A stretch of 52,622 nucleotides of DNA from Lysobacteraceae bacterium (GTDB taxonomy: Bacteria > Pseudomonadota > Gammaproteobacteria > Xanthomonadales > Rhodanobacteraceae). The notes under the pieces were generated by a model. That model did not search any database, had not been told where the DNA came from, and saw nothing but the letters and a program-made list of their open reading frames with translations. Both the position numbers and the translations under genes were made by a program. The stretch lies in assembly GCA_028866435.1 (NCBI GenBank), contig JAGWIC010000010.1:1-52622 (forward strand), given 5' to 3'. Below, in pieces: positions 43,512 to 52,622 of this stretch. Position 1 is the stretch's first letter. The number at the start of each line of letters is the position of its first letter.

Positions 43512-44462
43512 TCAGTCGGTGGCGTGACTCAAACGGTCGATCGCGTAGCCCGCCTCGTGCCAGGCATCGAGGCCGCCGGCCAGCGGGCGCACGTGGCGAA
43601 AGCCGATCGCCATCAGCAGCTTGGCCGCCTTGGCGGCGGATACCTCGTTGGGGCAGCTGCAGTAGATCACCAGCTCGCTGTCGGCCGGCAGATGGCCGAC
43701 GGTGCGTTCGATGGAGTTCAGGTCGGCCAGCAGGGCGCCGGGGATGATCCGCCCATCCAGCAGGCGCGCCGCCTCCGAACGCACGTCCACCACCACCGGT
43801 CGCTGGCCCTGGGCGATGGACTGGTTGAGCTCGTCGACCGTGATGCGGGCCATGCGCAAGGCGACCAGCAGGCGCCGCCGCTGCCACCACTTGGCGACGA
43901 TGTAGAGCGCCAGCAGGCACAGCAGCAGCTCGAACGCGAACGTACCGGCGCTGGCCAGGGCCGCCAGCAACTGGTCGATTCCGGCCGCAAACGCATGGCC
44001 CAGCCCCACCGCGAGGCCGACCCACAGCAGCGAACCCAGCCCGTCCAGCCACAGGAACGCCGGCAGGCGCAGGCCCATCGCGCCGACCAGCGGCGGCGCC
44101 ACGGTGGACAGGCCAGGCACGAACTTGGCGATCAGCAGCACCCCGCCACGCCAGCGCTGGAAGCGCAGCTCGGATTGCTTCACGCAGGAGTCCGGCGACA
44201 GCGAAATGCGGCAGATCGTGCGCATCACGCCACCGCCGTAGCGACGCCCGGCGGCATACCACAGCAGGTCGCCAAGCAGGCAGGCCAGCACCGCCACCGA
44301 CACCACGCCGACCAGCGCCAGCCTGCCGTTCGCCGCCAGCGCGCCGGCAACCACCAGGGTGGGCACCGCCGGCACCGGCACGCCGAGCTGCTCGATCAGC
44401 ACATTGCAGAAGATCAGCAGCGGCCCGTAGTGGGCGATCAGCAGGATGATGTCATGAGCCAT
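43512..44462 (-). CDS. DedA-family membrane protein fused to a rhodanese domain
   Basis: A 316-residue fusion. The first 200 residues are a DedA/VTT domain with EQLGVPVPAVPTLVVAGAL and the FVPGLSTVAPPLVGAMG motif, plus several membrane helices. The C-terminal part (about 210-310) is a rhodanese-like domain: VVVDVRSEAARLLDGRIIPGA, and an active-site cysteine loop YCSCPNEVSAA. DedA proteins are membrane transporters or scramblases important for envelope stability and proton-motive force; the rhodanese may bind or move sulfur or sense redox state. Its stop lies 148 bases from the kdp leader gene, and whether they are linked is unknown. Confidence 0.9.
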   Translation of the reverse strand: MAHDIILLIAHYGPLLIFCNVLIEQLGVPVPAVPTLVVAGALAANGRLALVGVVSVAVLACLLGDLLWYAAGRRYGGGVMRTICRISLSPDSCVKQSELRFQRWRGGVLLIAKFVPGLSTVAPPLVGAMGLRLPAFLWLDGLGSLLWVGLAVGLGHAFAAGIDQLLAALASAGTFAFELLLCLLALYIVAKWWQRRRLLVALRMARITVDELNQSIAQGQRPVVVDVRSEAARLLDGRIIPGALLADLNSIERTVGHLPADSELVIYCSCPNEVSAAKAAKLLMAIGFRHVRPLAGGLDAWHEAGYAIDRLSHATD

Positions 44463-44546
44463 ACGGGCGCCAGCGCGGGCGCGACGGCTGCCGCGCAGAC
44501 CGCCATTCTGGGGCCTGCCGACGGCGTTGCAAGACCCGTATGGCCC

Positions 44547-45743
44547 TCAGGCGGTGGCGATGGCGCCCGCCGCCACGACCCGCGAACGGCCCCACACCAG
44601 CAGCGGCAGCCACAGCAGGGTCAGCGAGGCGGCCGCGGCAAACACCGCCGGCAGGCTGATGTGCTGCAGCATCACGCCGCCCATCACGCCGCCGACCCCG
44701 GCCCCGAAGAACTGGCTGGTCGCATAGGCGCCCAGCGCCGCACCGCGCATATGGGTCGGCGCCAGCCGCGACACCAGGCTGGGCAGGCTCGCCTCGAGCA
44801 GGTTGAACGCGCTGAAGAACAGCATCGCCGACAACCACAACAACAGGTGACCCGTGCCGGCCATGCTGAAACCGCACAGTGCCAGGCCCAGGCCCAGGGC
44901 ACAGACCACGATCAGCCGCATGCTGCCGGCCACCGAGGTCACCCGGCGCAGCACGCCACCCATCACCACGGCCGATACCAGCATCACCGGCAGATAAAGC
45001 CGCCACTGCTGATCGAGCGCGATGCCGGTGTCGCGCAGCAACATCAGCGGCAAGGCCACGAAGGCGGCCGTCAACATCGTGTGCATCATGAAGATCGACA
45101 CGTTCAGCACCATCAGCTGCGGCGTCGCCAGCATGCGCAGCACCGGGCCGGGCCGGGCCGAGGCCGGCCCGCGGTGGTCGACCGCCAGCGGCACCAGCAG
45201 CCACAGCAGGCCGATCGCGGCCAGCGCCAGCACCGCGGTGAGACCGAACAGGCCGGTCAGGCCGGCGACCCCGGCCAATGGCGCACCCAGGATGATGGCC
45301 AGCACGAAGGCGAAACCGATGCTTACCCCGATGATCCCCATCACCTTGCCGCGGTTGTCATCGCGCGAGTGATCCGCCGCCAGCGCCTGGCTGGCCCCGG
45401 ATACCGCGCCCATGCCCTGCAGCACGCGGCCGACGATGATCCCGTGGATGCCATGCGCCATGGCCGCCACCACGCTGCCGATCGCGAACACCAGCAAGCC
45501 CAGGGTGATCGTCACATGCCGGCCGATGACGTCGGAGAGCATGCCCACCGGTATCTGCAGCAAGGCCTGCGCAAAGCCGTAGATGCCAATGGCCAGCCCC
45601 ACCAGCAGCGGCGTCGCGCCGGCCATGTGCAGCGCATACGCGCTGAACACCGGCATGATCAGGAACAGGCCGAACATGCGCAGGCCGACCACGCTGGAGA
45701 GGGCAAAGGCCGTCTTCAATTCACCCTTGCTGAGTTTGCTCAC
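44547..45743 (-). CDS. MFS transporter, YajR-like without the C-terminal YAM domain
   Basis: A 398-residue protein with about twelve membrane segments. ALSSVVGLRMFGLFLIMPVFSAYA and LAIGIYGFAQALLQIPVGMLSDVIGRHVTITLG closely follow the YajR pattern, including the motif A loop DVIGRH. E. coli YajR is about 450 residues with a cytosolic ferredoxin-like domain that is missing here. The start is GTG 45743 (VSKLSKGEL); no ATG lies nearby in frame. It is divergent from ispB, with a TATAAT box facing it at 45781-45786. The substrate is unknown; drug or small-molecule efflux is the family default. Confidence 0.88.
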   Translation of the reverse strand: MSKLSKGELKTAFALSSVVGLRMFGLFLIMPVFSAYALHMAGATPLLVGLAIGIYGFAQALLQIPVGMLSDVIGRHVTITLGLLVFAIGSVVAAMAHGIHGIIVGRVLQGMGAVSGASQALAADHSRDDNRGKVMGIIGVSIGFAFVLAIILGAPLAGVAGLTGLFGLTAVLALAAIGLLWLLVPLAVDHRGPASARPGPVLRMLATPQLMVLNVSIFMMHTMLTAAFVALPLMLLRDTGIALDQQWRLYLPVMLVSAVVMGGVLRRVTSVAGSMRLIVVCALGLGLALCGFSMAGTGHLLLWLSAMLFFSAFNLLEASLPSLVSRLAPTHMRGAALGAYATSQFFGAGVGGVMGGVMLQHISLPAVFAAAASLTLLWLPLLVWGRSRVVAAGAIATA

Positions 45744-45780
45744 GGCGACACACCACACTGCTTGCCCATGGAAGTGGACG

Positions 45781-45786
45781 ATTATA
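45781..45786 (-). promoter_or_regulatory. -10 box of the MFS gene promoter
   Basis: ATTATA on the plus strand reads TATAAT on the minus strand, a perfect -10 hexamer in very GC-rich DNA, about 38 bases upstream of the MFS start codon. No good -35 hexamer is seen. Confidence 0.55.
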
Positions 45787-45875
45787 GGCATCCACGGCCC
45801 CCATCTCGTGCGGCACAACGCCACGAGCCACCCCGCCCGCCCGCTGCGGCCCGCCACGGCGCGCCCGGCAGCACC

Positions 45876-45881
45876 TATAAT
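45876..45881 (+). promoter_or_regulatory. -10 box of the ispB promoter
   Basis: A perfect TATAAT lies 28 bases upstream of the ispB ATG. The expected -35 position is poor (GCCACG). Together with the opposite box at 45781 it marks a divergent promoter pair. Confidence 0.6.
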
Positions 45882-45909
45882 CCGCCGTCACACCTTGACG
45901 AAACCGCGC

Positions 45910-46914
45910 ATGAGCACGCCCGCCGAACCGATCACCGGACCCTCTGACGACTTTGCCAGGGTGCGCGACCTCGCCGCCGCCGACATGCAGCGGGTCGATG
46001 CCTTGATCCGCCAGCGGCTGTCCTCCGACGTGGTGCTGATCAACCAGATCGCCGACCACATCATCGCCAGCGGCGGCAAGCGGCTGCGGCCGATGCTGCA
46101 CGTGCTGGCGGCCGGTGCGGCCGGCTACCAGGGCGACCACCACGCCAAGCTCGCCGCGATCATCGAGTTCATCCACACCTCCACCCTGCTGCACGACGAC
46201 GTGGTCGACGAATCCGACCTGCGCCGCGGCCGCAAGACCGCCAACGCGCTGTGGGGCAACGCCGCCAGCGTGCTGGTCGGCGATTTCCTCTACTCGCGCT
46301 CGTTCCAGCTGATGGTGGAACTGGACGACATGCGCATCATGCGCATCCTCGCCGACACCACCAACACGATCGCCGAAGGCGAGGTGCTGCAGTTGCTCAA
46401 CATCGGCAACGCCGATGTCGGCGAGGCGGCCTACCTGGCGGTGATCGAGCGCAAGACCGCGGTGCTGTTCGCCGCCGCCACCGAGCTGGGCGGCCTGCTC
46501 GGCGGCCTGCCCGACGCGCAGGTGGCCGCGTTGCGCCGTTACGGCATGGAGCTGGGCTACGCCTTCCAGATCGCCGACGACCTGCTCGACTACGTCTCCG
46601 ACGCCGACACCCTGGGCAAGAACATCGGCGACGACCTGGCCGAGGGCAAACCCACCCTGCCGCTGATCTATGCGCTGGAACAGGCCAGCCCGGAACAGGC
46701 GCAGTCGCTGCGGCATGCCATCGAACACGGCGGGCTCGACTCGCTGGAGCGGATCGTCGCCTCGATCCGCGACTCCGGCGCGCTGGAGCGCACCCGCGTC
46801 CGCGCACAGGCCCACGCGCGGGCGGCGCGCGAGGCGCTGGCCGCGCTGCCCGCCTCGGCCCATCGCGAGGCGCTGGCCACGCTGGCCGACTATTCGGTGC
46901 AACGCACGTACTGA
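45910..46914 (+). CDS. ispB: octaprenyl diphosphate synthase
   Basis: A 334-residue trans-polyprenyl synthase. The first aspartate-rich motif is LLHDDVVDE (D96, D97, D100) and the second is IADDLLDY; SGGKRLRPML and GKPTLPLIYAL are also typical. It builds the isoprenoid side chain of ubiquinone, most likely with eight units. The ATG 45910 is taken because upstream in-frame sequence is not conserved and a TATAAT box lies 28 bases before it. Confidence 0.96.
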   Translation: MSTPAEPITGPSDDFARVRDLAAADMQRVDALIRQRLSSDVVLINQIADHIIASGGKRLRPMLHVLAAGAAGYQGDHHAKLAAIIEFIHTSTLLHDDVVDESDLRRGRKTANALWGNAASVLVGDFLYSRSFQLMVELDDMRIMRILADTTNTIAEGEVLQLLNIGNADVGEAAYLAVIERKTAVLFAAATELGGLLGGLPDAQVAALRRYGMELGYAFQIADDLLDYVSDADTLGKNIGDDLAEGKPTLPLIYALEQASPEQAQSLRHAIEHGGLDSLERIVASIRDSGALERTRVRAQAHARAAREALAALPASAHREALATLADYSVQRTY

Positions 46915-47020
46915 GGCGGCCGCCGCGGGCGGCCCCGCCCGGCATTGAGGCCGGTGAAGAAACCCAGCGTTTCGCCGGCGATGCTGGCAGGCGCACCCTC
47001 AATCGGACAGACTGCCGACC

Positions 47021-47647
47021 ATGCCCCGCCCGCACCCCACCCGTCACCCGGCCCGGCTCGTCGCCCTGCTGCTGGCGCTGGCGCTGGCATCGGGACCGGC
47101 GGGCGCCAGCAGCTACCGCTATGACCTGGTGCACAGCCAGATCCTCTTCAGCATCGACCACGACGGCTACTCGCGCCCGTTCGGACGACTGCACATCGCC
47201 CGCGGCTGGCTGCGCTTCGACCCGCACGACTGGAGCAGCGCCGCCACCGAACTGGACATCGACATGGCCGGGGTGGACATGGGCGACGCGGACTGGAACG
47301 AGGCGGTGTGCCGGCACCCCCTGCTCGACTGCGCGGCCCACCCCTACGCGCATTTCGTCAGCACCCGCGTCGAGCGCCTGGACGACCACCATGGCATCGT
47401 GCATGGCGTGCTGACCCTGCGCGGCATCGCGCGGGACATAAGCCTGCCCTTCACCTTCAACCGCGCCGCCATGACCATCTACGGCCTGCATGTCGTCGCC
47501 GGCTTTTCCGCCGCCACCACGCTGGACCGCCGCGACTTCGGCAGCACCGCCTTTGCCGGCTCGATCGGCCGGCGGGTCACGGTCTGGCTGGAGCTGGAGG
47601 CCATTCGCGACGATGCCCATCGTTCCACTTCACGAGGACAACCATGA
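47021..47647 (+). CDS. YceI-family periplasmic protein (first copy)
   Basis: A 208-residue protein with a signal peptide (ARLVALLLALALASGPAGASS). The YceI lipocalin-like body reads YDLVHSQILFSIDHDGYSR, then GVDMGDADWNEAVCRHPLLD, ADPYAHF-like AAHPYAHFVST, and LTLRGIARDISLPFTFN. YceI proteins bind isoprenoid-type lipids in the periplasm. The stop overlaps the cytochrome b561 start (ATGA). This copy is longer than usual and has two cysteines (VCRHPLLDC) in the position where most members have neither. Confidence 0.9.
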   Translation: MPRPHPTRHPARLVALLLALALASGPAGASSYRYDLVHSQILFSIDHDGYSRPFGRLHIARGWLRFDPHDWSSAATELDIDMAGVDMGDADWNEAVCRHPLLDCAAHPYAHFVSTRVERLDDHHGIVHGVLTLRGIARDISLPFTFNRAAMTIYGLHVVAGFSAATTLDRRDFGSTAFAGSIGRRVTVWLELEAIRDDAHRSTSRGQP

Positions 47648-48225
47648 TCCTGCGCAGCAACGACCGGCAATGGGGCGCGGTCGCCAAATTCTTCCACTGG
47701 ACCATCGCCGTGGCGATCATCGGCAACGGCACGTTCGCCCTGCTGGTGGACCTGGCCCGCTCGCCGATGCAGAAGATCAACTGGATCGCGCTGCACAAGT
47801 CGATCGGGCTGACCGTGCTGGCGCTGGTCCTGCTGCGGATACTGTGGCGCAAGCTGGACCGGCGCCCGCGGGAAGAGGCCGGGTCGCGCTGGCAGCGATG
47901 GGCAGCGCGCGCCGTGCACGCCACCCTGTATGGGCTGGTCGTGGCCCTGCCGCTGAGCGGTTGGTGGTTCAACTCCGTCGCCGGCAAGCCGCTGCAATGG
48001 TTCAAGCTGTTCAACCTGCCCGCGCTGGCCACGAAAAACGAGGCGCTGAGCCACTGGGCCCATGGCGTGCATGAATATCTGTACTGGTTCCTCCTGCTCG
48101 TGCTCGCGGCCCACGTGGGTGCAGCGCTCAAGCATCATTTGCAGCACAATGACGACGTGCTGCGCCGGATGTTGCCATTCGCGCGCCTGCGCAACGGTTC
48201 GACTTCCCCAGGAGAACGACCATGA
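47644..48225 (+). CDS. cytochrome b561
   Basis: A 193-residue membrane protein of the bacterial cytochrome b561 family with four helices. Candidate heme histidines are in KFFHWTIAVAI, IALHKSIGLTV, RAVHATLYGLV and HWAHGVHEYLYW. It likely moves electrons between quinol or periplasmic carriers and its partners. It sits between two YceI genes with ATGA overlaps on both sides and a GAGGA ribosome binding site, a known pairing of the families. Confidence 0.94.
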   Translation: MILRSNDRQWGAVAKFFHWTIAVAIIGNGTFALLVDLARSPMQKINWIALHKSIGLTVLALVLLRILWRKLDRRPREEAGSRWQRWAARAVHATLYGLVVALPLSGWWFNSVAGKPLQWFKLFNLPALATKNEALSHWAHGVHEYLYWFLLLVLAAHVGAALKHHLQHNDDVLRRMLPFARLRNGSTSPGERP

Positions 48226-48773
48226 AACGACTTGCCACCCTGCTGCTCGCCCTCGCGCTGCCCTGCACCGCCGCAGCCACCAACTACACCGTACGTCCGG
48301 CCTTGAGCCAGCTGAACTTCCAGGGCATCTACCAGGGCGCCAAGTTCAGCGGCGTGTTCAAGGACTGGAGCGCCACCATCAGCTACGACCCGGCCAACCT
48401 CGCCAATTCGAAATTCGACGTGGTGGTGACCATGGCCAGCGCCAGCACCGGCGACCATGACCAGGACAGCGCCCTGCCCGGCGAGAGCTTCTTCGACGTG
48501 GCGAAATTCCCCACCGCGCATTTCGTCACCACCGACTTCCATCGCCAGGGCAACCTGGTGATCGCCGACGGCAACCTGACCATGCGCGGAGTGACCCGGC
48601 CGGTCAGCCTGGGCGTGGTGTTCCGCGCGCAGAGCGCGACCAGTGCCACGCTGGACATCGCCGGCCACGTGCGGCGGCTGGACTTCGGCGTGGGCAGCGG
48701 CGACTACTCCGACACCTCGGTCATCGGCCCCACCGTGCGGATCACCGCCCACGTGCAGCTTGCGTCGAAATAA
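48222..48773 (+). CDS. YceI-family periplasmic protein (second copy)
   Basis: A 183-residue YceI protein with a signal peptide (MKRLATLLLALALPCTAAA). NYTVRPALSQLNFQGIYQG, FFDVAKFPTAHFVTTDF and GNLTMRGVTRPVSLGVVF are the family pattern, and the protein ends AHVQLASK. It binds a hydrophobic isoprenoid in known relatives. AGGAGA precedes the ATG, which overlaps the cytochrome b561 stop. It is nearer to the consensus than the first copy. Confidence 0.93.
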   Translation: MKRLATLLLALALPCTAAATNYTVRPALSQLNFQGIYQGAKFSGVFKDWSATISYDPANLANSKFDVVVTMASASTGDHDQDSALPGESFFDVAKFPTAHFVTTDFHRQGNLVIADGNLTMRGVTRPVSLGVVFRAQSATSATLDIAGHVRRLDFGVGSGDYSDTSVIGPTVRITAHVQLASK

Positions 48774-48785
48774 CCCACCGAAGCG

Positions 48786-50153
48786 ATGGCGACGGATACG
48801 CTGTGGCGGCGCCTGCGTGGCTGGATGACTCCGGCCGGCGCAGGCGCCGTCACGGCGCCCGCGCCACGCGGCGAGGGCCATGCGGCGAACCAGGTCGCCG
48901 ACAGCCTGCGCCACCTGCTCGACGACCCGACCATCCCGGCCGCGGTGCGCAGCGAGCTGGCCGGCGACTTCGGCCGCATCGAAGGCATGCTGGCGCGGCT
49001 GCAGCGCGGCGAACTGCACGTCGCCGTGTTCGGCCGCGTATCCACCGGCAAGTCGGCGCTGGGCAATGCCCTGCTTGGCCGCGACGCCTTCCGCGTCGGC
49101 GTGCTGCACGGCACCACCACCGACGCCGAGCAGTTCCGCCTCGACGAGGCGCAGCACGACGGCCTGGTGCTGATCGACACCCCCGGCATCAACGAACTCG
49201 AAGGCGAGGCGCGCGAGCAGCTGGCCTTCGAGGTGGCCGAGGTGAGCGACCTGGTGGTGTTCGTCTGCGATGGCGACCTTACCCGCGAGGAACTCGACGC
49301 GCTGAAAGCGCTGGCCGCCACCCAGCGCCCGCTGCTGCTGGCGCTGAACAAGGCCGACCGCTACGGCAACGACGAGCTGGCCGACCTGCTGCAGCACCTG
49401 CGCTTGCGCGTGGCCGGCCTGGTGCGCGAGGAGGACGTGCTCGCCGTCGCCGCCCACCCCGCGCCGCAGCGGCTGGTGCAAGTCGATGCGCACGGCCGCG
49501 AACAGGTGCGCGAGCAGGCCCGCGCGCCGATGGTGGCGGCGCTGCGCGAACGCCTGCTGACGATTGCCGCGCGCGAGGGCAAGACGCTGGCGGCGATCAA
49601 TGCCGGCCTGCATGCCGGGCGCCTCACCGACCAGGTCAGTGCGCGCATCGCGCTGACCCGCCGGGCCGTGGCCGCCAGGCTGATCCGTCACTACGGCCTG
49701 GCCAAGGGCGTGGCGGTGGCGCTGAACCCGGTCCCGGTCGCCGACCTGCTCGCCGCCGCCGGACTGGATGCCGCGATGGTGGTGCAACTGTCGCGGGTCT
49801 ATGGACTGCCGCTGACCCGCAGCGAGTCCGGCCGGCTGGTGGCGGTGATCTCGGCCCAGCTGGCGGCGCTGATGGGCGCCATCTGGGGCATGCAGCTGGT
49901 CGCCTCCGCACTCAAGGGCGTCAGTGCCGGGCTGTCGGTGCTGGTCACCGCTGCCGCGCAGGGCGCGCTCGGCTGGTATGCCACCGTGCTGATCGGCCGC
50001 GCCGCCGAGAGCTACCTGGTCGCTGGCAAATCCTGGGGCGAGGCCGGCGCCAAGCGTGCCGTCGCCGACGTCGTGGCCAGCCTGGACCGCGACTCGATCC
50101 TGCGCGAGGCGCGCGAGGAAATCCTCAAGCGGCTGAAGACGCGCCGCGCGTAA
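48786..50153 (+). CDS. GTPase with C-terminal DUF697-like membrane-associated domain
   Basis: A 455-residue GTPase. G1 is GRVSTGKS (83-90), G3 is DTPG (131-134) and G4 is NKAD (188-191); a threonine (G2) lies in GTTTDAEQF. The C-terminal half (about 270-440) is rich in alanine with several hydrophobic segments, including VAVALNPVPVADLLAAAGL, as in DUF697-containing GTPases. The cellular role is not established. It starts 12 bases after the second YceI gene, so it may be in the same operon. Confidence 0.85.
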   Translation: MATDTLWRRLRGWMTPAGAGAVTAPAPRGEGHAANQVADSLRHLLDDPTIPAAVRSELAGDFGRIEGMLARLQRGELHVAVFGRVSTGKSALGNALLGRDAFRVGVLHGTTTDAEQFRLDEAQHDGLVLIDTPGINELEGEAREQLAFEVAEVSDLVVFVCDGDLTREELDALKALAATQRPLLLALNKADRYGNDELADLLQHLRLRVAGLVREEDVLAVAAHPAPQRLVQVDAHGREQVREQARAPMVAALRERLLTIAAREGKTLAAINAGLHAGRLTDQVSARIALTRRAVAARLIRHYGLAKGVAVALNPVPVADLLAAAGLDAAMVVQLSRVYGLPLTRSESGRLVAVISAQLAALMGAIWGMQLVASALKGVSAGLSVLVTAAAQGALGWYATVLIGRAAESYLVAGKSWGEAGAKRAVADVVASLDRDSILREAREEILKRLKTRRA

Positions 50154-50170
50154 ACGCGCCACGACCTTCG

Positions 50171-50265
50171 CGTAGGAGCCCGCTCGCGGGCGATGCTCTT
50201 GGCCCGGGATTCGGGATTCGGGATTCGGGATTCGGAAGAGCATCGCCCGCGAGCGGGCTCCTACG
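50171..50265. repeat. perfect 30-bp inverted repeat with a GGGATTC x4 loop
   Basis: Arms at 50171-50200 and 50236-50265 are exact reverse complements over 30 bases and begin CGTAGGAGCCCGCTCGCGGG. The 35-base loop contains four tandem GGGATTC units (50206-50233). The arms resemble the GTAGGAGC-type palindromic repeats common in Xanthomonadales. The stop codon of the glutaredoxin-like gene lies inside the right arm. It may also work as a transcription terminator between the convergent GTPase and glutaredoxin-like genes. Confidence 0.9.
50206..50233. repeat. tandem GGGATTC repeat, four copies
   Basis: Four perfect seven-base units fill most of the loop of the large inverted repeat. Copy number of such short repeats can vary between strains. 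Confidence 0.9.
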
Positions 50266-50500
50266 AGGGGAGGCACGCGAGGAAGGCGCGCACCGCCGTG
50301 GCGTCGAACGGCCAGTCCAGTTCGCGCCCATCGCGCGCGTCGCGCAGCACCGGCACGCGGGTGCCGTAGCGCTGTTCGAGGCCGTCGAAATCGTCTACCC
50401 ACACGCTGTCGAACTCCGGCGCGCGCGCCTCGGCCAGCACGGCCAGCGCCAGGTCGCACAGGTGGCAGTAATCGCGCTGGTACAGGGTCAGGTCGGACAT
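50261..50500 (-). CDS. glutaredoxin-like thioredoxin-fold protein
   Basis: A 79-residue protein from ATG 50500. [20 protein letters not shown] holds the redox CxxC motif (YCHLC), and [11 protein letters not shown] carries the cis-proline expected of the thioredoxin fold. It matches the short glutaredoxin family (DUF836-like). The last codons and the TAG stop come from the right arm of the inverted repeat, so insertion of the element may have altered the C-terminus. It is divergent from sdaA. Confidence 0.9.
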   Translation of the reverse strand: MSDLTLYQRDYCHLCDLALAVLAEARAPEFDSVWVDDFDGLEQRYGTRVPVLRDARDGRELDWPFDATAVRAFLACLPS

Positions 50501-50528
50501 GCGGCTGCGAATGGCTCGGGACGCCGCG

Positions 50529-50534
50529 TAGAAT
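50529..50534 (+). promoter_or_regulatory. possible -10 box of sdaA
   Basis: TAGAAT lies 35 bases upstream of the sdaA start, in otherwise GC-rich DNA. The -35 position (TGCGAA) is a poor match. Confidence 0.3.
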
Positions 50535-50568
50535 ACCCGGTTATTCCTCGCATCCTGCAGCAAAAGCC

Positions 50569-51951
<1,383 letters not shown>

Positions 51952-52099
51952 CGGGCCAGCTGCAGGAGCGCACCCTGTACGGGCATTCCGGGCGTCGCCG
52001 GAAGGGATCGACGTCGGCGGCTGCGGGCGTGCCGGGCTGACTGTGGGTGAGTGATCCGGTGCTTGATGGGAAAGAGCCGCCGATGCGGCCGACCCGGCG

Positions 52100-52622
52100 T
52101 CAGCCGCCGACCGGCCCGGGCGCGTTCAGCAGAACCCCGGCGTCGACCTGATGGATGTCGGTGAGGCCGCAGAACGCCATGGTCAGGTCGAGCTCGTTGC
52201 GGATGATGTTCAGGCACTCGGTCACGCCCTGCTCGCCGCGGGCGCCCAGGCCGTACACGTAGGCCCGCCCCAGCAGCGTGCCCCTGGCGCCCAGGGCGAC
52301 GGCCTTGAGCACGTCCTGGCCCGAGCGAATGCCGCCATCCATCCAGACCTCGATGCGCGAACCGACGGCCGCGACGATCGCGGGCAGCGCCGAGATCGAG
52401 CTCGGCGCGCCGTCGAGCTGGCGGCCGCCGTGGTTGGAGACAACCAGCGCATCGGCGCCGGAGTCGGCGGCGAGGCGGGCGTCTTCGGCGTCCATGATGC
52501 CCTTCAGGATCAGCGTGCCGTCCCAGCGTTTGCGGATCCATTGCACATCGGCCCAGTTCAGCCGCGGATCGAATTGCTGGCTGGTCCAGGCGGACAGCGA
52601 ACCCATGTTTTCCACGCCCTTG
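52100..52622 (-). CDS. lldD: L-lactate dehydrogenase (FMN, LldD type), C-terminal part only
   Basis: About 174 residues; the 5' part lies beyond the right edge. LILKGIMDAEDARLAADSGAD, with the FMN-binding lysine, is followed by SNHGGRQLDGAPSSISALPA, which has the catalytic histidine and substrate-binding arginine. DGGIRSGQDVLKAVALGA and GRAYVYGLGA bind the FMN phosphate. These match alpha-hydroxy-acid oxidases; the LldD reading is favoured by KGVENMGSL and the spacing, but other members such as lactate oxidase cannot be excluded from a fragment. Confidence 0.88.
   Translation of the reverse strand, partial: KGVENMGSLSAWTSQQFDPRLNWADVQWIRKRWDGTLILKGIMDAEDARLAADSGADALVVSNHGGRQLDGAPSSISALPAIVAAVGSRIEVWMDGGIRSGQDVLKAVALGARGTLLGRAYVYGLGARGEQGVTECLNIIRNELDLTMAFCGLTDIHQVDAGVLLNAPGPVGG

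Noticed and set aside
43524-45947. 807-codon open frame on the plus strand across the DedA-rhodanese and MFS genes
   Set aside because: His/Gln/Arg-rich translation without domains, antisense to two recognisable genes.
50206-50233. GGGATTC tandem repeat as a CRISPR-like array
   Set aside because: Units are seven bases with no spacers and lie in the loop of an inverted repeat; no cas gene is near.
48135-50459. 774-codon open frame on the minus strand across the GTPase gene
   Set aside because: Antisense to the GTPase with visible G1, G3 and G4 motifs; composition is shadow-like.

Overview
The window is high-GC chromosomal DNA (about two thirds G+C), dense with genes on both strands. It looks like a gammaproteobacterium of the Xanthomonadales, most plausibly a Rhodanobacteraceae member (Rhodanobacter, Dyella or relatives). 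That is an inference from the gene families, the very high GC, and a GTAGGAGC-type palindromic repeat at 50171-50265. No rRNA, tRNA, CRISPR array, transposase or prophage gene is visible. Many very long reading frames lie antisense to real genes and were discarded as GC-driven shadows.

Layout. (1) 1-4218, minus: start of an ABC transporter permease, then a signalling set: a REC-kinase-REC hybrid, a single-domain response regulator and a membrane CHASE3-type histidine kinase. (2) 4270-11538: a mannose-use cassette. A secreted GH92 alpha-mannosidase faces a LacI regulator, a FucP-type sugar symporter, a PfkB sugar kinase and an AGE-family isomerase. Together they suggest mannoside to mannose to fructose to fructose-6-phosphate. 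Two related LacI-type operators lie between the arms. (3) 11578-15528, minus: cutC, and a GtrII-GtrB-GtrA cassette for glucosylating a surface polysaccharide. (4) 15641-18782, minus: a sigma-54 activator and its membrane histidine kinase. (5) 19101-27689, minus: seven tightly overlapping genes for a surface polysaccharide: three glycosyltransferases, an ABC exporter, an outer-membrane barrel, a histidine phosphatase and UDP-glucose dehydrogenase. A near-consensus sigma-54 promoter (27727-27742) and an upstream inverted repeat (27829-27844) sit in front. (6) 27884-29497, minus: a PstS-like periplasmic protein and a porin-like protein. (7) 29958-33015, plus: a family 9 glycosyltransferase and an ArnT-like glycosyltransferase; then ssb with a strong hairpin terminator. 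(8) 33961-43363, minus: an extended kdp potassium-uptake operon (a 30-aa membrane peptide, kdpF, kdpA, kdpB, a 71-aa protein, a TorF-type outer-membrane protein, kdpC, kdpD, kdpE). (9) 43512-52622: a DedA-rhodanese fusion, a YajR-like MFS protein, ispB, a YceI / cytochrome b561 / YceI operon, a DUF697-type GTPase, a glutaredoxin-like protein whose stop codon lies in a 30-bp inverted repeat, sdaA and the C-terminal part of lldD.

The most interesting signals are the sigma-54 promoter and enhancer-like site in front of the polysaccharide operon, with a sigma-54 activator and kinase at its far end; and the kdp operon, which carries an outer-membrane protein whose start codon directly follows a run of ten identical bases, two intercistronic hairpins, and an extra tiny membrane peptide.
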